A DNA stretch of 64,000 nt. Origin: Symsagittifera roscoffensis. Taxonomy: Eukaryota; Xenacoelomorpha; Acoela; Convolutidae. Position numbers and translations under genes: made by a program. Position 1 is the first letter of the stretch. The number at the start of each line of letters is the position of its first letter. The stretch lies in assembly GCF_963678635.1 (NCBI RefSeq), contig NC_087070.1, forward strand, positions 25,476,007 through 25,540,006. Direction: 5' to 3'. Positions 12,862 to 21,803 of the stretch are shown piece after piece. The notes beneath the pieces were generated by a model. The model searched no databases and was not told where the DNA came from. It saw nothing but the letters and a program-made list of their open reading frames with translations.

Positions 12862-13137
12862 ATGTCAACACACTTTAAAATTGAAGTCAGTACAATAAAT
12901 TTGAAAGTCAAATTAGGAAATAAAGTCTCTAACATCATATGGTATATCACTAACACTGGAAAAAATCATATTAGTATACTAGCAAAACACTTTAACGACA
13001 TTAAACACGAATTGTACGTCTTTTTTCGACGATATACTCCAGAAATTGACACAATTCTTCAGCAAAGAAAAATACCAAATAATATAATTTATACACCGCA
13101 AGAACAATTAATTGCTTCACTCCCGATTGCTTTTTGA
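12862..13137 (+). CDS. Small leader ORF 1, unknown (91 aa)
   Basis: I do not recognise this protein. It starts with ATG and is 91 residues long, basic and rich in Ile, Lys and Asn. Its core reads NIIWYITN, then ILAKHF, HEL and PEIDTIL. The same pattern recurs in the next ORF (IIWYITN, ILSKHP, HEL, PEITSIL), so the two are paralogues separated by about 180 bp. Both lie in the long leader ahead of gag, where accessory genes are unusual. Retention of two related open frames beside a damaged gag suggests they were translated. No signal peptide or transmembrane segment is evident. Confidence 0.5.
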   Translation: MSTHFKIEVSTINLKVKLGNKVSNIIWYITNTGKNHISILAKHFNDIKHELYVFFRRYTPEIDTILQQRKIPNNIIYTPQEQLIASLPIAF

Positions 13138-13316
13138 TGTCATCATATACCCAAGCACAAAAATAATTGAATTTTAATCGTTTTTTATTAGAAACACAAA
13201 TTTTTCCTCAACAAAATTTAAATAATAACAAGTTCATTACAAAAATTTAAATATTCCTTATATTGTTTGTCATCACCTAGATAAATATTTATAAATCAAA
13301 AATGATGTAGAAAGCT

Positions 13317-13571
13317 ATGACCAACTTTTATCAGGTAAATACAACAGCATTTAAATCAAAACTAAAATTGAAAAATAAGTCCACAAAAATTATTTGGTAT
13401 ATCACCAATATCCAAAAGGATCAAATCACAATTTTGTCCAAACACCCACACAAAAATATTCACGAACTAACTATTCTCTCCCGCAGCAATAACCCAGAGA
13501 TAACTTCTATCTTAAAAAAGCCTAAGCAGCCCCATAGCACCATTGATCTATCTAATAAAAATTTGTTTTAA
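13317..13571 (+). CDS. Small leader ORF 2, paralogue of ORF 1 (84 aa)
   Basis: I do not recognise this protein. It starts with ATG and is 84 residues long and very basic. It aligns along most of its length with ORF 1: the strongest block is IIWYITN, followed by a shared I-IL-KH pattern, HEL and PEI-x-x-IL. It ends 123 bp before the gag start. The pair must come from a tandem duplication that has since diverged strongly at the protein level. Possible roles such as nucleic-acid binding from the basic charge are guesses. Confidence 0.5.
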   Translation: MTNFYQVNTTAFKSKLKLKNKSTKIIWYITNIQKDQITILSKHPHKNIHELTILSRSNNPEITSILKKPKQPHSTIDLSNKNLF

Positions 13572-13694
13572 TTGAACCCGGCAAATCTCACTGTAATTTA
13601 AATACAATTATTTCAGTCCTTACAATTGATCAGTACACAACACATCCGAACCTTTTATATATTGTTAAGAAAAATTTGAGTGAATTAAACAAAA

Positions 13695-14480
13695 ATGGCA
13701 AACGTAGTAGCATATCCAGATTTAGCTCTCGAAAAATTTACCGGATTAGATCCAAATAAAGATGCAAGAAATTTTCTTGTTATAGTAAAGAAAAAGATAG
13801 CATTTTCCCTAGGCACTAGACCAGCAGACGCAGGTGACGATCAGCACGCATATGATAACAGACAAAGAGCCTTAATTGGTTCAATATTAAGAGGTCCAGC
13901 CGCTCAATGGTATCAGGGATTAGCAGCAAATTTACCTTGGAACGAGATAAGAGATCAATTTATAGATAGATTAACTGATGATAAAGATAAGTATAGAAGA
14001 CGAATAGAAGCAGAAAACAGAAAAAGACCACCTGATGAATTTTTTAAAAGCTACATACATTGATTAAGCACCGCAGTAGAACGTGGATGGCCTAATCCAA
14101 CTTTTAATGATGATCAAAGAACAACGAAGAAAATGGAATTCTTTGTACGCGGCTTAAGCCCGCCAGGCTTAAAACAAAAGGCGCATCAATTCCTAATTGA
14201 GAATCCACCCGCAACATGGCAACAATTAAAAAATCATATTGCTACAAAAGACTTAAGTTCTGCAATAAGTAGTGAGTTTTTCGGAACAGCATCCAGTAGC
14301 ATAGATAATAAATTGGAAATAGAGGGAATAAAGGATCAACTAAAAGAGTTAACAGGACTAATGAAGGATCATAAAATAAATGCCGCTGATAATCCACATG
14401 AGCATTAAAAACAAACAAAACAACCCAATGTTTTGCAACTGGTGTTGCATGTCAGGCCATACGATAAGACATTGCTTTAA
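13695..14480 (+). pseudogene. gag: Gag polyprotein, interrupted
   Basis: Structural protein of an LTR retroelement, which would assemble the particle and package RNA. The frame starts at ATG 13695 (MANVVAYPDLALEKF). It includes a capsid-like block (LRGPAAQWYQGL), and is interrupted by one TGA at 14061-14063 (SYIH-stop-LSTAVERGW) where related Gags carry Arg, then continues in the same frame to 14408. A frameshift follows. In the next frame a CCHC zinc knuckle (CNWCCMSGHTIRHC, 14434-14475, CX2CX4HX4C) is intact. Gag is thus nearly complete apart from one stop and one frameshift. Confidence 0.85.
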
Positions 14481-14873
14481 ATATAACGATCAACAGGGGC
14501 AAAATTATGACTCGCTTCAATTAAGAGAGAATTCAAACAGAGAACCATAACTATAGCAAGAGTAGGTCAAGAGTAGACAACAATTTCAATGACATAAATC
14601 CTCAACAAGAACTCAAGAATTTTTCAAACTTCAAGGAAAGTTCTCAATCGCGTGACAGGTCGAACAGTAAAAAACCCTTCAACGAAAATAATAATTATCA
14701 TTCACCTCACCAGATCCACAACTTTAGAGATGATGACATTCCAGGAGAATATACCAATAATGAGTGTGAACTTGTTAATTTAAACTAGATCAGTCTCCGT
14801 CTGAACCAAAATACAATTATATATTAATTTATACCAACATCCCGTCGGAGACAAAAATAAAAATAACGGTCTG

Positions 14874-15178
14874 GAAACCCAATTTCTACTCGACACTGGA
14901 GCAACATGTTCGCTTATTAATTTTGACAGCTATGAACAATATTGTAAAACACAGCCTCTACAGCTGAATAAATCTAGATCAAAAACAGTTGCTGTTAATG
15001 GAGAAAAACATAAACTTATAGGTAAGACTAATTTTGACTCAACTTTTGGTACAAACACTGATAATCCGGTGAAAATTAAAGCATGAATTTCAGCCAAGGA
15101 TGGATGCGATCTAATTATATTAGGAATGGATTTCATTTCTCACAACAATAAATCAATAAACGTTCCAATTTTGAACTA
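14874..15178 (+). pseudogene. Retropepsin (aspartic protease), one stop
   Basis: Aspartic protease that would cleave the Gag-Pol polyprotein. The catalytic motif is LLDTGATCSL (DTG at 14892-14900). The second conserved motif, LIILGMDF, lies near the C-terminus. One TGA at 15084-15086 interrupts the frame (KIKA-stop-ISAKDG). It follows Gag after a poorly conserved, frameshifted spacer (14481-14873). As in other retroelements it would act as a homodimer. Confidence 0.8.
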
Positions 15179-15530
15179 AGAATTTAAAAAATACCCAGAT
15201 ATAACAGTTCCTATCAGTATCATAAGAAGCAAAAGTTATCCATATCAAAGCTTTTATCAAAATGTACTTCTTGATAAAAATATAACTATTGCACCAAAAT
15301 CATCCCGCGTAATTTCAGTTTATCCAGCAGGTATAGTTTTCAAAATAGGAACATCGTTTAGAATTGATAATTCCTTAAAACAAAAAGGCATTAATGCAAA
15401 AAGCACTTATTGTAGGAATGAAATTAAGTCAATACCTATCGAACTAAAAAAATTCCAGAGAATCAAAAGTAGAGTTAAACAAAGGGGTAATAGGCGAAAC
15501 TTTTGAAAACATAGAAATAATATAAACTCA
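15179..15530 (+). pseudogene. Protease-RT linker remnant
   Basis: Runs on from the protease. It reads ITIAPKSSRVISVYPAG and later, after a frameshift, KVELNKGVIGETFENI. Such a segment lies between protease and reverse transcriptase in related Ty3/Gypsy elements. The expected reverse transcriptase does not follow. Confidence 0.5.
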
Positions 15531-17278
15531 TTTGTTCCTGCTTTAAGCTAATTATAAATGTGAAGTTTTCATTAAAGCTTTTATAACGCTTTAAGTTTGT
15601 GAAATTTACCTAAAGTTTTGTATACTGAGCAGTAAATCTAATTTAATCTTACTAAAATATAAGATTACGAGTATTATCCTACAAATATACTACAATGAAT
15701 AGCGGTTCTGTACGACACCCGAAAGGATATGCCAAAAGACATGAACACGGATTTAATTCTTAACCGAGAACGAAAACAGTCAAGTACGCTAACAATTTTG
15801 GACAATCCACAAAATCAAATAAAGATAGAGGGATCGGAAACTAATGGCTCAGACAAAAAAAGTTTTTCGACTTCCAAATATTTGCAAAAAATTGCAAAAG
15901 GCCAGGAGTTTAAAATATTACAGTTTTACGAGCCTATAATAATTTCATTTTCAGGCGGTTTTATTAACTGAAAATTCAGTATTATACTTAAGGGAATGTC
16001 AAATTACCCTACGTATAATAACGAGAATTAGTAGAGTGAAACCTTTGATGAAAGACCTAGGCAATGTAAAATTGTAACAAACTCATTCTGCGAATTTAAT
16101 TTGCACCATCGGATTCCTCTAAGGGCCCAAGTAGGGACCGATGACATTAATTATTAAGCTTCATAGTTTTCAAGTTACAAACGCAAACTAGAAGAAATTC
16201 ATCAAAAAGGGAAAAATTATCTCTCATTTTTCAACAAATTGAGTACGTTGTTACAATTATTCATGATCCTAAAATGGGCAAACATAGTTTTTCGACCCGA
16301 CCCGCCGCAGATTTATGACAGCATATGTTGGTGGCTTTATGTAGCCTTTCAATACCTATGGTACAAATATCTTTTAAACAACACAAATGATTGTTGTTGG
16401 CTGTATGCAGCCTTTGAGGCTCTTATGATTCACTCCTCAAAATTTTGGCCACATTACTAATTCGGTAGTTTAGAATCCACAACACGCAGGCATTTAAACC
16501 CTTAAAAACAACAAATTTTCAGAAGCAAAACTTTGAAAATTGGACCGCATCATCATTAGGATTGTTTACGTTAAATTTTTGCTTCAGGAAGTTCAGGACA
16601 ACTTTTTAATACTAAAGATGTGAACATGGATTGATGCAGGGGATTGAAATCGAAGAAAATTAATACACTTATCTCATTGAATATTATATCAATATGAAAT
16701 TGGTCTTTAACTTTCCTTTTCTTCGATATTTCATTTTCCTTTTATTCTAATTCATTTTTTTTTCTTATCAAAAAATGAAACGAAGTTTTCTGGTTATGAC
16801 AAAACAATATCAAATTAAATATACTATTTGTTTATTCTTGTCTTACAATTTTTATAAATTTCTGTTGGTTTTTATTTCATTCTGGTAAATCCCAACCGAA
16901 GTTCATAGCTGTATAATTTGTTGAGGAACCCATGGTAAGCCTGTGAATGAACCCTGGTGGACATACATTTAAGATTAGGATTTAATTAATGCCCAAACTT
17001 CCAATTTTGCTTTGACTACATAAGTTTAATATCTGAGCTTATTTCAGTGTTTTAAGTTAATTTATTTTATTGTTAATAAACACCATGATCGTCTTTTTTC
17101 AATTGTTTTCCGTGGTGGGTTTGTGTGAAACCACAAGATTATATTTTCCATCTTTTATATATACAATTTTACACTTTTATAAATGTCCTTCATTATTCAA
17201 ATTTGATAATAAGCCTTAGTTTTCGAATGTAATTCGGGATTTTGAATATTTTCTTATTTTATATTGATGTTTAGCAAA
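15531..17278 (+). other. Internal retroelement region without RT or integrase
   Basis: AT-rich. Two short open frames are present, 15729-15971 (80 aa, polar) and 16239-16460 (73 aa). The second has an internal similarity (CWWLYVAFQ and CCWLYAAFE) and a hydrophobic character. Neither is recognisable and I do not claim either as a gene. No reverse transcriptase or integrase motif was found. Confidence 0.4.
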
Positions 17279-17953
17279 ATGGAATATGACCCAACTTTGA
17301 ATTGAAACTGCCGAAATGCTGACTCAGCACCCGAGGAGTTTAAAAGAAAATTGCCTCTCAGAAAGAAGCAACGTAAACCTGTAGTAGTACAATCCTTGTC
17401 AATTGACGATGGGTTAAATAAGAACCCTCGGAATTTCCCCAGTCTAAATCAAAGATTGGAACTGCAGAAGAACAGAGAAGCAAAATTGGATACTGAAAAC
17501 CCTAGATTTATAACGAGTTTGAAGTATTCAATAAAGCAAAACTACATCAGATGAAAACTGCCATCGCTTATTGAAGTCGTCAACTCGACGACAATGGAAA
17601 AGGCGATGATGCCTGTCGAACTTATAGCCCAACAAGAATTGGTGATAAAGGAGGAAACCAACTTCTGGAAGCTGAAGAAGAGAGAAGAGAAAGGCTACAT
17701 CCTGAAAGCAAGGGGAACGCAAGTTACTATCCCATTTGAGGGAATAACTGCCTTCCCAAACTATGTAAGACCCAAGCAGAAAGAGCAAGACGATATTCAA
17801 GAACTTACAGACGGGATGAGCAGACTGCGAATTAAAAATATAATAAAAAAAAAGAAAATCGTCAAGTTACAACAAAAACTCGAGGCTTCACAGAGGAAAA
17901 CAGCGATCCTCAGGGCGTACAATGTGGAGCTAGAAGCAGGAAGGAAGCTCTAG
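17279..17953 (+). pseudogene. 3' lysine-rich coiled-coil ORF, two in-frame TGA
   Basis: Unknown protein of about 223 codons starting at ATG 17279 (MEYDPTLN). It stays in one frame to the stop at 17953 except for TGA at 17303-17305 and 17552-17554. The N-terminal half has a basic cluster (LRKKQRKP). The C-terminal 55 residues (IQELTDGMSRLR, then KIVKLQQKLEASQRK) look like a coiled coil. It occupies the 3' position where some LTR elements carry an env or accessory gene, but there is no signal peptide or membrane anchor, so it is not a typical Env. Confidence 0.5.
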
Positions 17954-18327
17954 ACGAAATTTATAGCTCTACAGAACAAAAACCATATTTAAATTTGAGT
18001 CCATTAACTTATCTTATCTACATAACTATTTCATTTGATGTTCTTTTTAAATGTTATAACTAAAGTAATTAATCATTAAAGTTTTTAAGTTTTCACAATG
18101 GTTACGTTAAGAATCGAACATCTTAATTTTCTTTAGAAAAGGGTGAGTTGTAGTATTGAAAATACTTCACAGACAAAAAACCATTGTCTTAATTGTTTAT
18201 TTAACGACCCAATTATAAATTGGAGCGTGCCATTTAAATTCAAGCCTCTTTTCACTAAATCAAATATTGACTGTTTACTCTTATTAGGACTATAAAATTT
18301 TGTTTCGAAAATCTACTACTTTTTAAC
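17954..18327. other. No gene recognised
   Basis: AT-rich non-coding sequence between the 3' ORF and the right direct repeat. Confidence 0.5.
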
Positions 18328-18707
18328 TACTTGTCCAATTTTTCTCATTTTTTCATGCTCACTATTTTAAAAGGGTGGCGATTATTAACACGTCCCTTTT
18401 AACTTTAACTTGAAACAAAATAGATAAATATTTAGCAGTCTCGCCGGCTGCACTGAAATTCTTCTTGCTTTCATTAAGCAGAGATGCACCTGCAATATGA
18501 TGCATCAGAGAGAGTAATAAGAATTTTTAATCAGACAAAACTGAAGGCTGCGATTTTAATCAAAGAGGACTAATAATTTAAAGATAATTGATTTGAAAAA
18601 ATCAAATAAAATTGAGTTGAAAATTCCCTTATAAGAAAGGGAGAAGAAAAGAGCAGGTGAAAAAACTGAATAATTAAAGATTGAATCAGCCGCCGGTTTA
18701 TGCTTAC
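18328..18707 (+). repeat. Right direct repeat of LTR element
   Basis: Partner of 10510-10887. Similarity ends sharply at TATGCTTAC (18707), after which the two flanks are unrelated. The purine run (18634-18657) and the TG after it are conserved. Confidence 0.85.
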
Positions 18708-18996
18708 AATAAAACCGAAAGCCCATACCAATATAACCATAGCGCAGAACCGAATTGCCCTTTCACCCTTCTTCGAGGGCATTGCGGAAGAAAGCGAGTG
18801 GGCAAACTCACAGTTGACAAATACCCCAACTTATAGCAGCGAAAACAGCGAAAGCTGGTAATCATCCGGGTCCCAGATTGGTGCTTTCTTCAAGAAAGCT
18901 ATACGGAGGAAGAGCTTCAAGAAGAAAGCGCAGCTACTGTTCAAGAGACCCTCCGCCTATCAACAATTCATTCATTCTAACAGAAGCGTCTGTTAG
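18703..18996 (+). CDS. Coding-like fragment, unknown, one stop
   Basis: I do not recognise this. One frame is protein-like from the end of the right direct repeat to the TAG at 18994-18996, broken only by TAA at 18859-18861. Before the stop it reads FFEGIAEESEWANSQ. After it, it is strongly basic (FFKKAIRRKSFKKKAQLLF). The base composition is less AT-rich than its surroundings. It could be part of a retroelement or a decayed host exon. Confidence 0.3.
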
Positions 18997-19983
18997 TTCT
19001 AGTCAGAAAAAAAGGAGAAAACTTGATAAAACTGATCAATAAAATTTTTTCACTTGAAAATGTCGGCTAAATTGCCTTGTTACTTGGAATTACGGCTGTA
19101 CATTTGTAAATGTAAATTATTCAGCAACATTGTTTTAAGTTAAATAGACCGGCGCAAAAGAGACTGGTAATTGCAACTTACTCTTGAAGCAGGAGCGAAG
19201 GATTGCGTATATAGTTTCCCAAAGTAAGATAATAAAAAGGCTAAAAGAATCAAAATGGTATACGTTGAAAATAAAGGAGAGTTGGAAATAAGTTTGAAAA
19301 TAAAATAAGAAAAAGAAACGAACAATAATTAACAAAATTTTTTAAAAGGAAATATGAATGGTACTTTATTTAAACTCATATTTATATGCACGAAAAGGAT
19401 TAGCTTGTAGATAAAAATAAGCGAGAAAACCGCAGCCGGATATACCCATACTTATTTAGTGGTGGGAAGTTTGGACGAGATTAGATTTAACCACCGCGCG
19501 AGAATAAATAACAAATTATTTTGTCCGTCGGGTGTCCTAAGAGAGGGTTCCTTTTTTTTTTGGGCAGGGTCATCGGGGTCTTTACAAAAGATGGGTCCTT
19601 TTGGACCCTACATTTGGTAGGACCCCAAAGACACCCCCTGTCGAAAAGACACCCCCCCCCCCTAGGACACACGGCGGATTACAATACTACTTACATCAAG
19701 AGTTCAATTTGAGGATCTGAGCTCATCGTTGCTTACCAGCAATCATCGAAATGCAGACTTTTTATCTTCGCCGACATCACAGAGCTTGCACTAGCATCAA
19801 TCTCCTGCTTCAGTATCAACTAAGACGACTGAGTGGAACCTATTTGCGTCATTGGAAGAGGTGCAAGAAGAACCCCTCAAAAGCATGACGAACTCTAATT
19901 TATAGCAAACAAACGGGAAAGAGGGCACAGCTATTCTACGCTGGTTCAGGTCGCCCAATCATTTCCATCAAAAATTCATCCCA
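18997..19983. other. No gene recognised; hairpin and C-run inside
   Basis: AT-rich to 19500, then a C/G-rich block at 19530-19670. The sequence at 19690-19983 is less AT-rich but shows no clear frame. Confidence 0.4.
19530..19670. repeat. Imperfect inverted repeat with C-run
   Basis: GTGTCCTA near 19532 is complementary to TAGGACAC near 19663. In between, GGGTCC-TTTT-GGACCC (19593-19608) forms a perfect short hairpin, and 19652-19662 is an uninterrupted C-run. It may be a foldback-type or miniature element, but no target duplication was identified. Confidence 0.5.
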
Positions 19984-20448
19984 ATGCTTTACCATTTCGC
20001 ATCCTTCGACATCGCAGTAAAATTAGAGGTACTTTACGACCAATGGAGAATCCTACAGAAGACCGAACCCGTAGACACAAATATGCTACTTGAAAACAGC
20101 CTCCCAATGGAGCAAAAGACCAAACGTTTCGGAATGATTGTTGTCAGAATGGCCCGTTTGTCTTTCAATCAAAACCTCAGCCGACATCGGCATTGATCGA
20201 CCACAGCCGACTCAAAAATTGGAATTTTAAAAACGACATTGTATTTCCATCCCAATGTAAGCAATCTGAAAACAGAAGAGCGAAGCCATCTCGCAATTCA
20301 GGAAAGATTCAATGCATTTCAACCTGGTGAAAAAAGATGCCATCCGAAAAAGTGTTATCCGAAAAACTGTTTCTTCAAAAGCATTTCAGCGTTCAAAAAA
20401 ACGTCGGTACCCGGCAGCATCAACTTAAGTTGTTTTGCAAATTTTTAG
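19984..20448 (+). CDS. Coding-like fragments, unknown
   Basis: I recognise no family. The frame 19984-20196 reads ASFDIAVKLEVLYDQWRILQ. A second frame, 20239-20448, reads YFHPNVSNLKTEE and has a Cys/Lys/Pro cluster (CHPKKCYPKNC). The composition is more balanced than in neighbouring DNA, and the fragments lie on the same strand as those before and after. They may be pieces of one decayed gene or mobile element. Confidence 0.3.
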
Positions 20449-20454
20449 ACTAAC

Positions 20455-20710
20455 ATGGATTTCTTCCACATAAAAGATTACTCAACAAAGCAACCTTTCT
20501 ATGTCTGTAACCACTACCTTGTGCCCATAGACGCAGAGCAGCACTTCATTCGTCTTCTCTTTCAGCTCATAAATGACAGCAATGAACATGGTGGAAATGC
20601 TCGGCTATAATAAATCGCACCCGAAAACAGTGAGCTCGAAAATCATCTCGTCAACTTCAGGATTCAAACCAGTTCACAAACAAGATTCAACTGCTTGTTT
20701 TGGTTGAAAT
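20455..20710 (+). pseudogene. Coding-like fragment starting MDFFHIKDYS
   Basis: An ATG at 20455 opens 51 codons (MDFFHIKDYSTKQPFYVCNH and onward) to TAA TAA at 20608-20613. The same frame then continues with protein-like sequence (IAPENSELENHLVNFRIQ) to about 20710, which suggests a stop-containing pseudogene. No family is recognised. Confidence 0.35.
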
Positions 20711-20845
20711 AATTTCAAAATTCTCGCCTCTCCACGATAGGGACAGATCAGTAAAAATCTTGATGAATCCTTTTTACTCTTTGATGAATCACTCTTCCTC
20801 ACTCATAAGACGCCGTGTACATCCGCCCGAGAATCTGAAGCAGTC

Positions 20846-21001
20846 ATGAATTCTCAATATCTGACATTGTTTCATCTGGCTCGAAGGAACCCAAAAACTC
20901 TCACGCCTCAGATGAGCATCAGTGAATTTGTCACCTGCTGTTATTTTTCAGCCATGATGTATTACAGTTTTGACACCTTGAAAACAAGCTCAACAAGCTG
21001 A
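20846..21001 (+). CDS. Short coding-like ORF, 51 aa, unknown
   Basis: ATG at 20846 to TGA at 20999-21001. It reads NSQYLTLFHLARRNPK and, later, FVTCCYFSAMMYYSFDT, protein-like but unrecognised. It is probably part of the same decayed unit as the fragments from 19984 on. Confidence 0.3.
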   Translation: MNSQYLTLFHLARRNPKTLTPQMSISEFVTCCYFSAMMYYSFDTLKTSSTS

Positions 21002-21608
21002 CACTCATTCGAAGACGAAAATGGACTGACCCTGTCGGCAACTTACATACAACGTAGCCTAGTCTGAGTTCTAGAAACCTCACGCCGGAGACATGATAGT
21101 CAAAAAAGAAAACCTGGCATTCAATGCTTCGACGGTGTTACGCGTCGGATCCGGCTAATCAGCTCAATGTTCTGTTCATTTTTCGTTGAATAATTCACTT
21201 TTTGCTCCTGTAAAACAGCCATATATTCTAAAGGTACAAATAGATATATGAGTTTCCTTCGAACTTTGTTGTCAAAGCTATTATCTAATGCTTTTGACGC
21301 CCTTTAAAAGATTATTTGGTATTTGTCTAACTAGTTTGCCTCAGCTCAATTGGCAAAACTGGCAAAACAGTTTCTTTTCATTACCTTAGAAGATCTTGGA
21401 AAACCAATATGGTTTACCTAAAATGTTCCCGAAAATTCAGCCGCTAGTTAATTACCCGACTGAAAAGACAGATAGACAAAAGGCTGGTAGTCGATGCGTT
21501 CAAAAGCTGCCAAAAAGGTAATAAAGTCAAAAAATCAATCTTAAGTGACTATACAACTACATATTATGATAAAGTTATTGATAGAAGATGTCTTCTTTCT
21601 TTTTTCTT
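21002..21608. other. No gene recognised; downstream of gene B
   Basis: This is the 3' flank of the minus-strand protease homologue. No canonical AATAAA in the sense direction was found close to its stop. Confidence 0.4.
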
Positions 21609-21803
21609 TCAGCAAACGTTACACCCTTCGTATAGGGGCATGGAAATGCCGACAACAGAGACAATCCAGTTGTAAAAGTGTGGCACTCGTGCAAAATAAC
21701 TTCCGTCATCGCATTTGGGCGACTCCTTTGATCTCCACTTTGTGCCAAAATGGGTTGCCACTCCGTATAAACAGTAGGCTTTCTGACTTCGCGTAGTATC
21801 GTA
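21609..21803 (-). CDS. Gene B exon 6 (C-terminus)
   Basis: Encodes 64 residues and a stop. It begins YDTTRS if the acceptor is CTTTACCAG, continues CLYGVATHFG and CDDGSYFARV, then the terminal helix FYNWIVSV, and ends EGCNVC. It aligns throughout with the end of gene A (CLYGIATHYE, CDGGSFFASV, FYSWI, KAGCTIC). An alternative acceptor nine bases upstream is possible. Confidence 0.8.
   Translation of the reverse strand, partial: YDTTRSQKAYCLYGVATHFGTKWRSKESPKCDDGSYFARVPHFYNWIVSVVGISMPLYEGCNVC

Larger units (their letters stand above)
10510..18707 (+). mobile_element. Decayed LTR retroelement with Gag and protease
   Basis: Two direct repeats (10510-10887 and 18328-18707, roughly 97% identical by eye) bound about 7.4 kb that carries, in order, two small paralogous ORFs, Gag with a CCHC knuckle, a retropepsin, a protease-to-RT linker and a 3' lysine-rich ORF. 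Gag and protease resemble Ty3/Gypsy-type elements of invertebrates. No reverse transcriptase, RNase H or integrase is visible between 15.5 and 17.3 kb, so the copy is internally deleted or non-autonomous. A purine run followed by TG inside each repeat (10816-10841, 18634-18659) looks like a polypurine tract and LTR start. On that reading the LTR would run from 10840 to about 11470, where TGGTGCGATCGCAG could be a primer binding site, and the right LTR would be cut off at 18707. Exact ends are uncertain. Confidence 0.65.

Noticed and set aside
14061..17554. In-frame TGA codons read as selenocysteine or programmed readthrough
   Set aside because: The element also has true frameshifts; CGA-to-TGA mutation is simpler and no SECIS-like structure was identified.
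18570..18782. Minus-strand hydrophobic 70-codon frame
   Set aside because: Lies across the end of the LTR direct repeat in antisense; the corresponding left repeat does not keep it.
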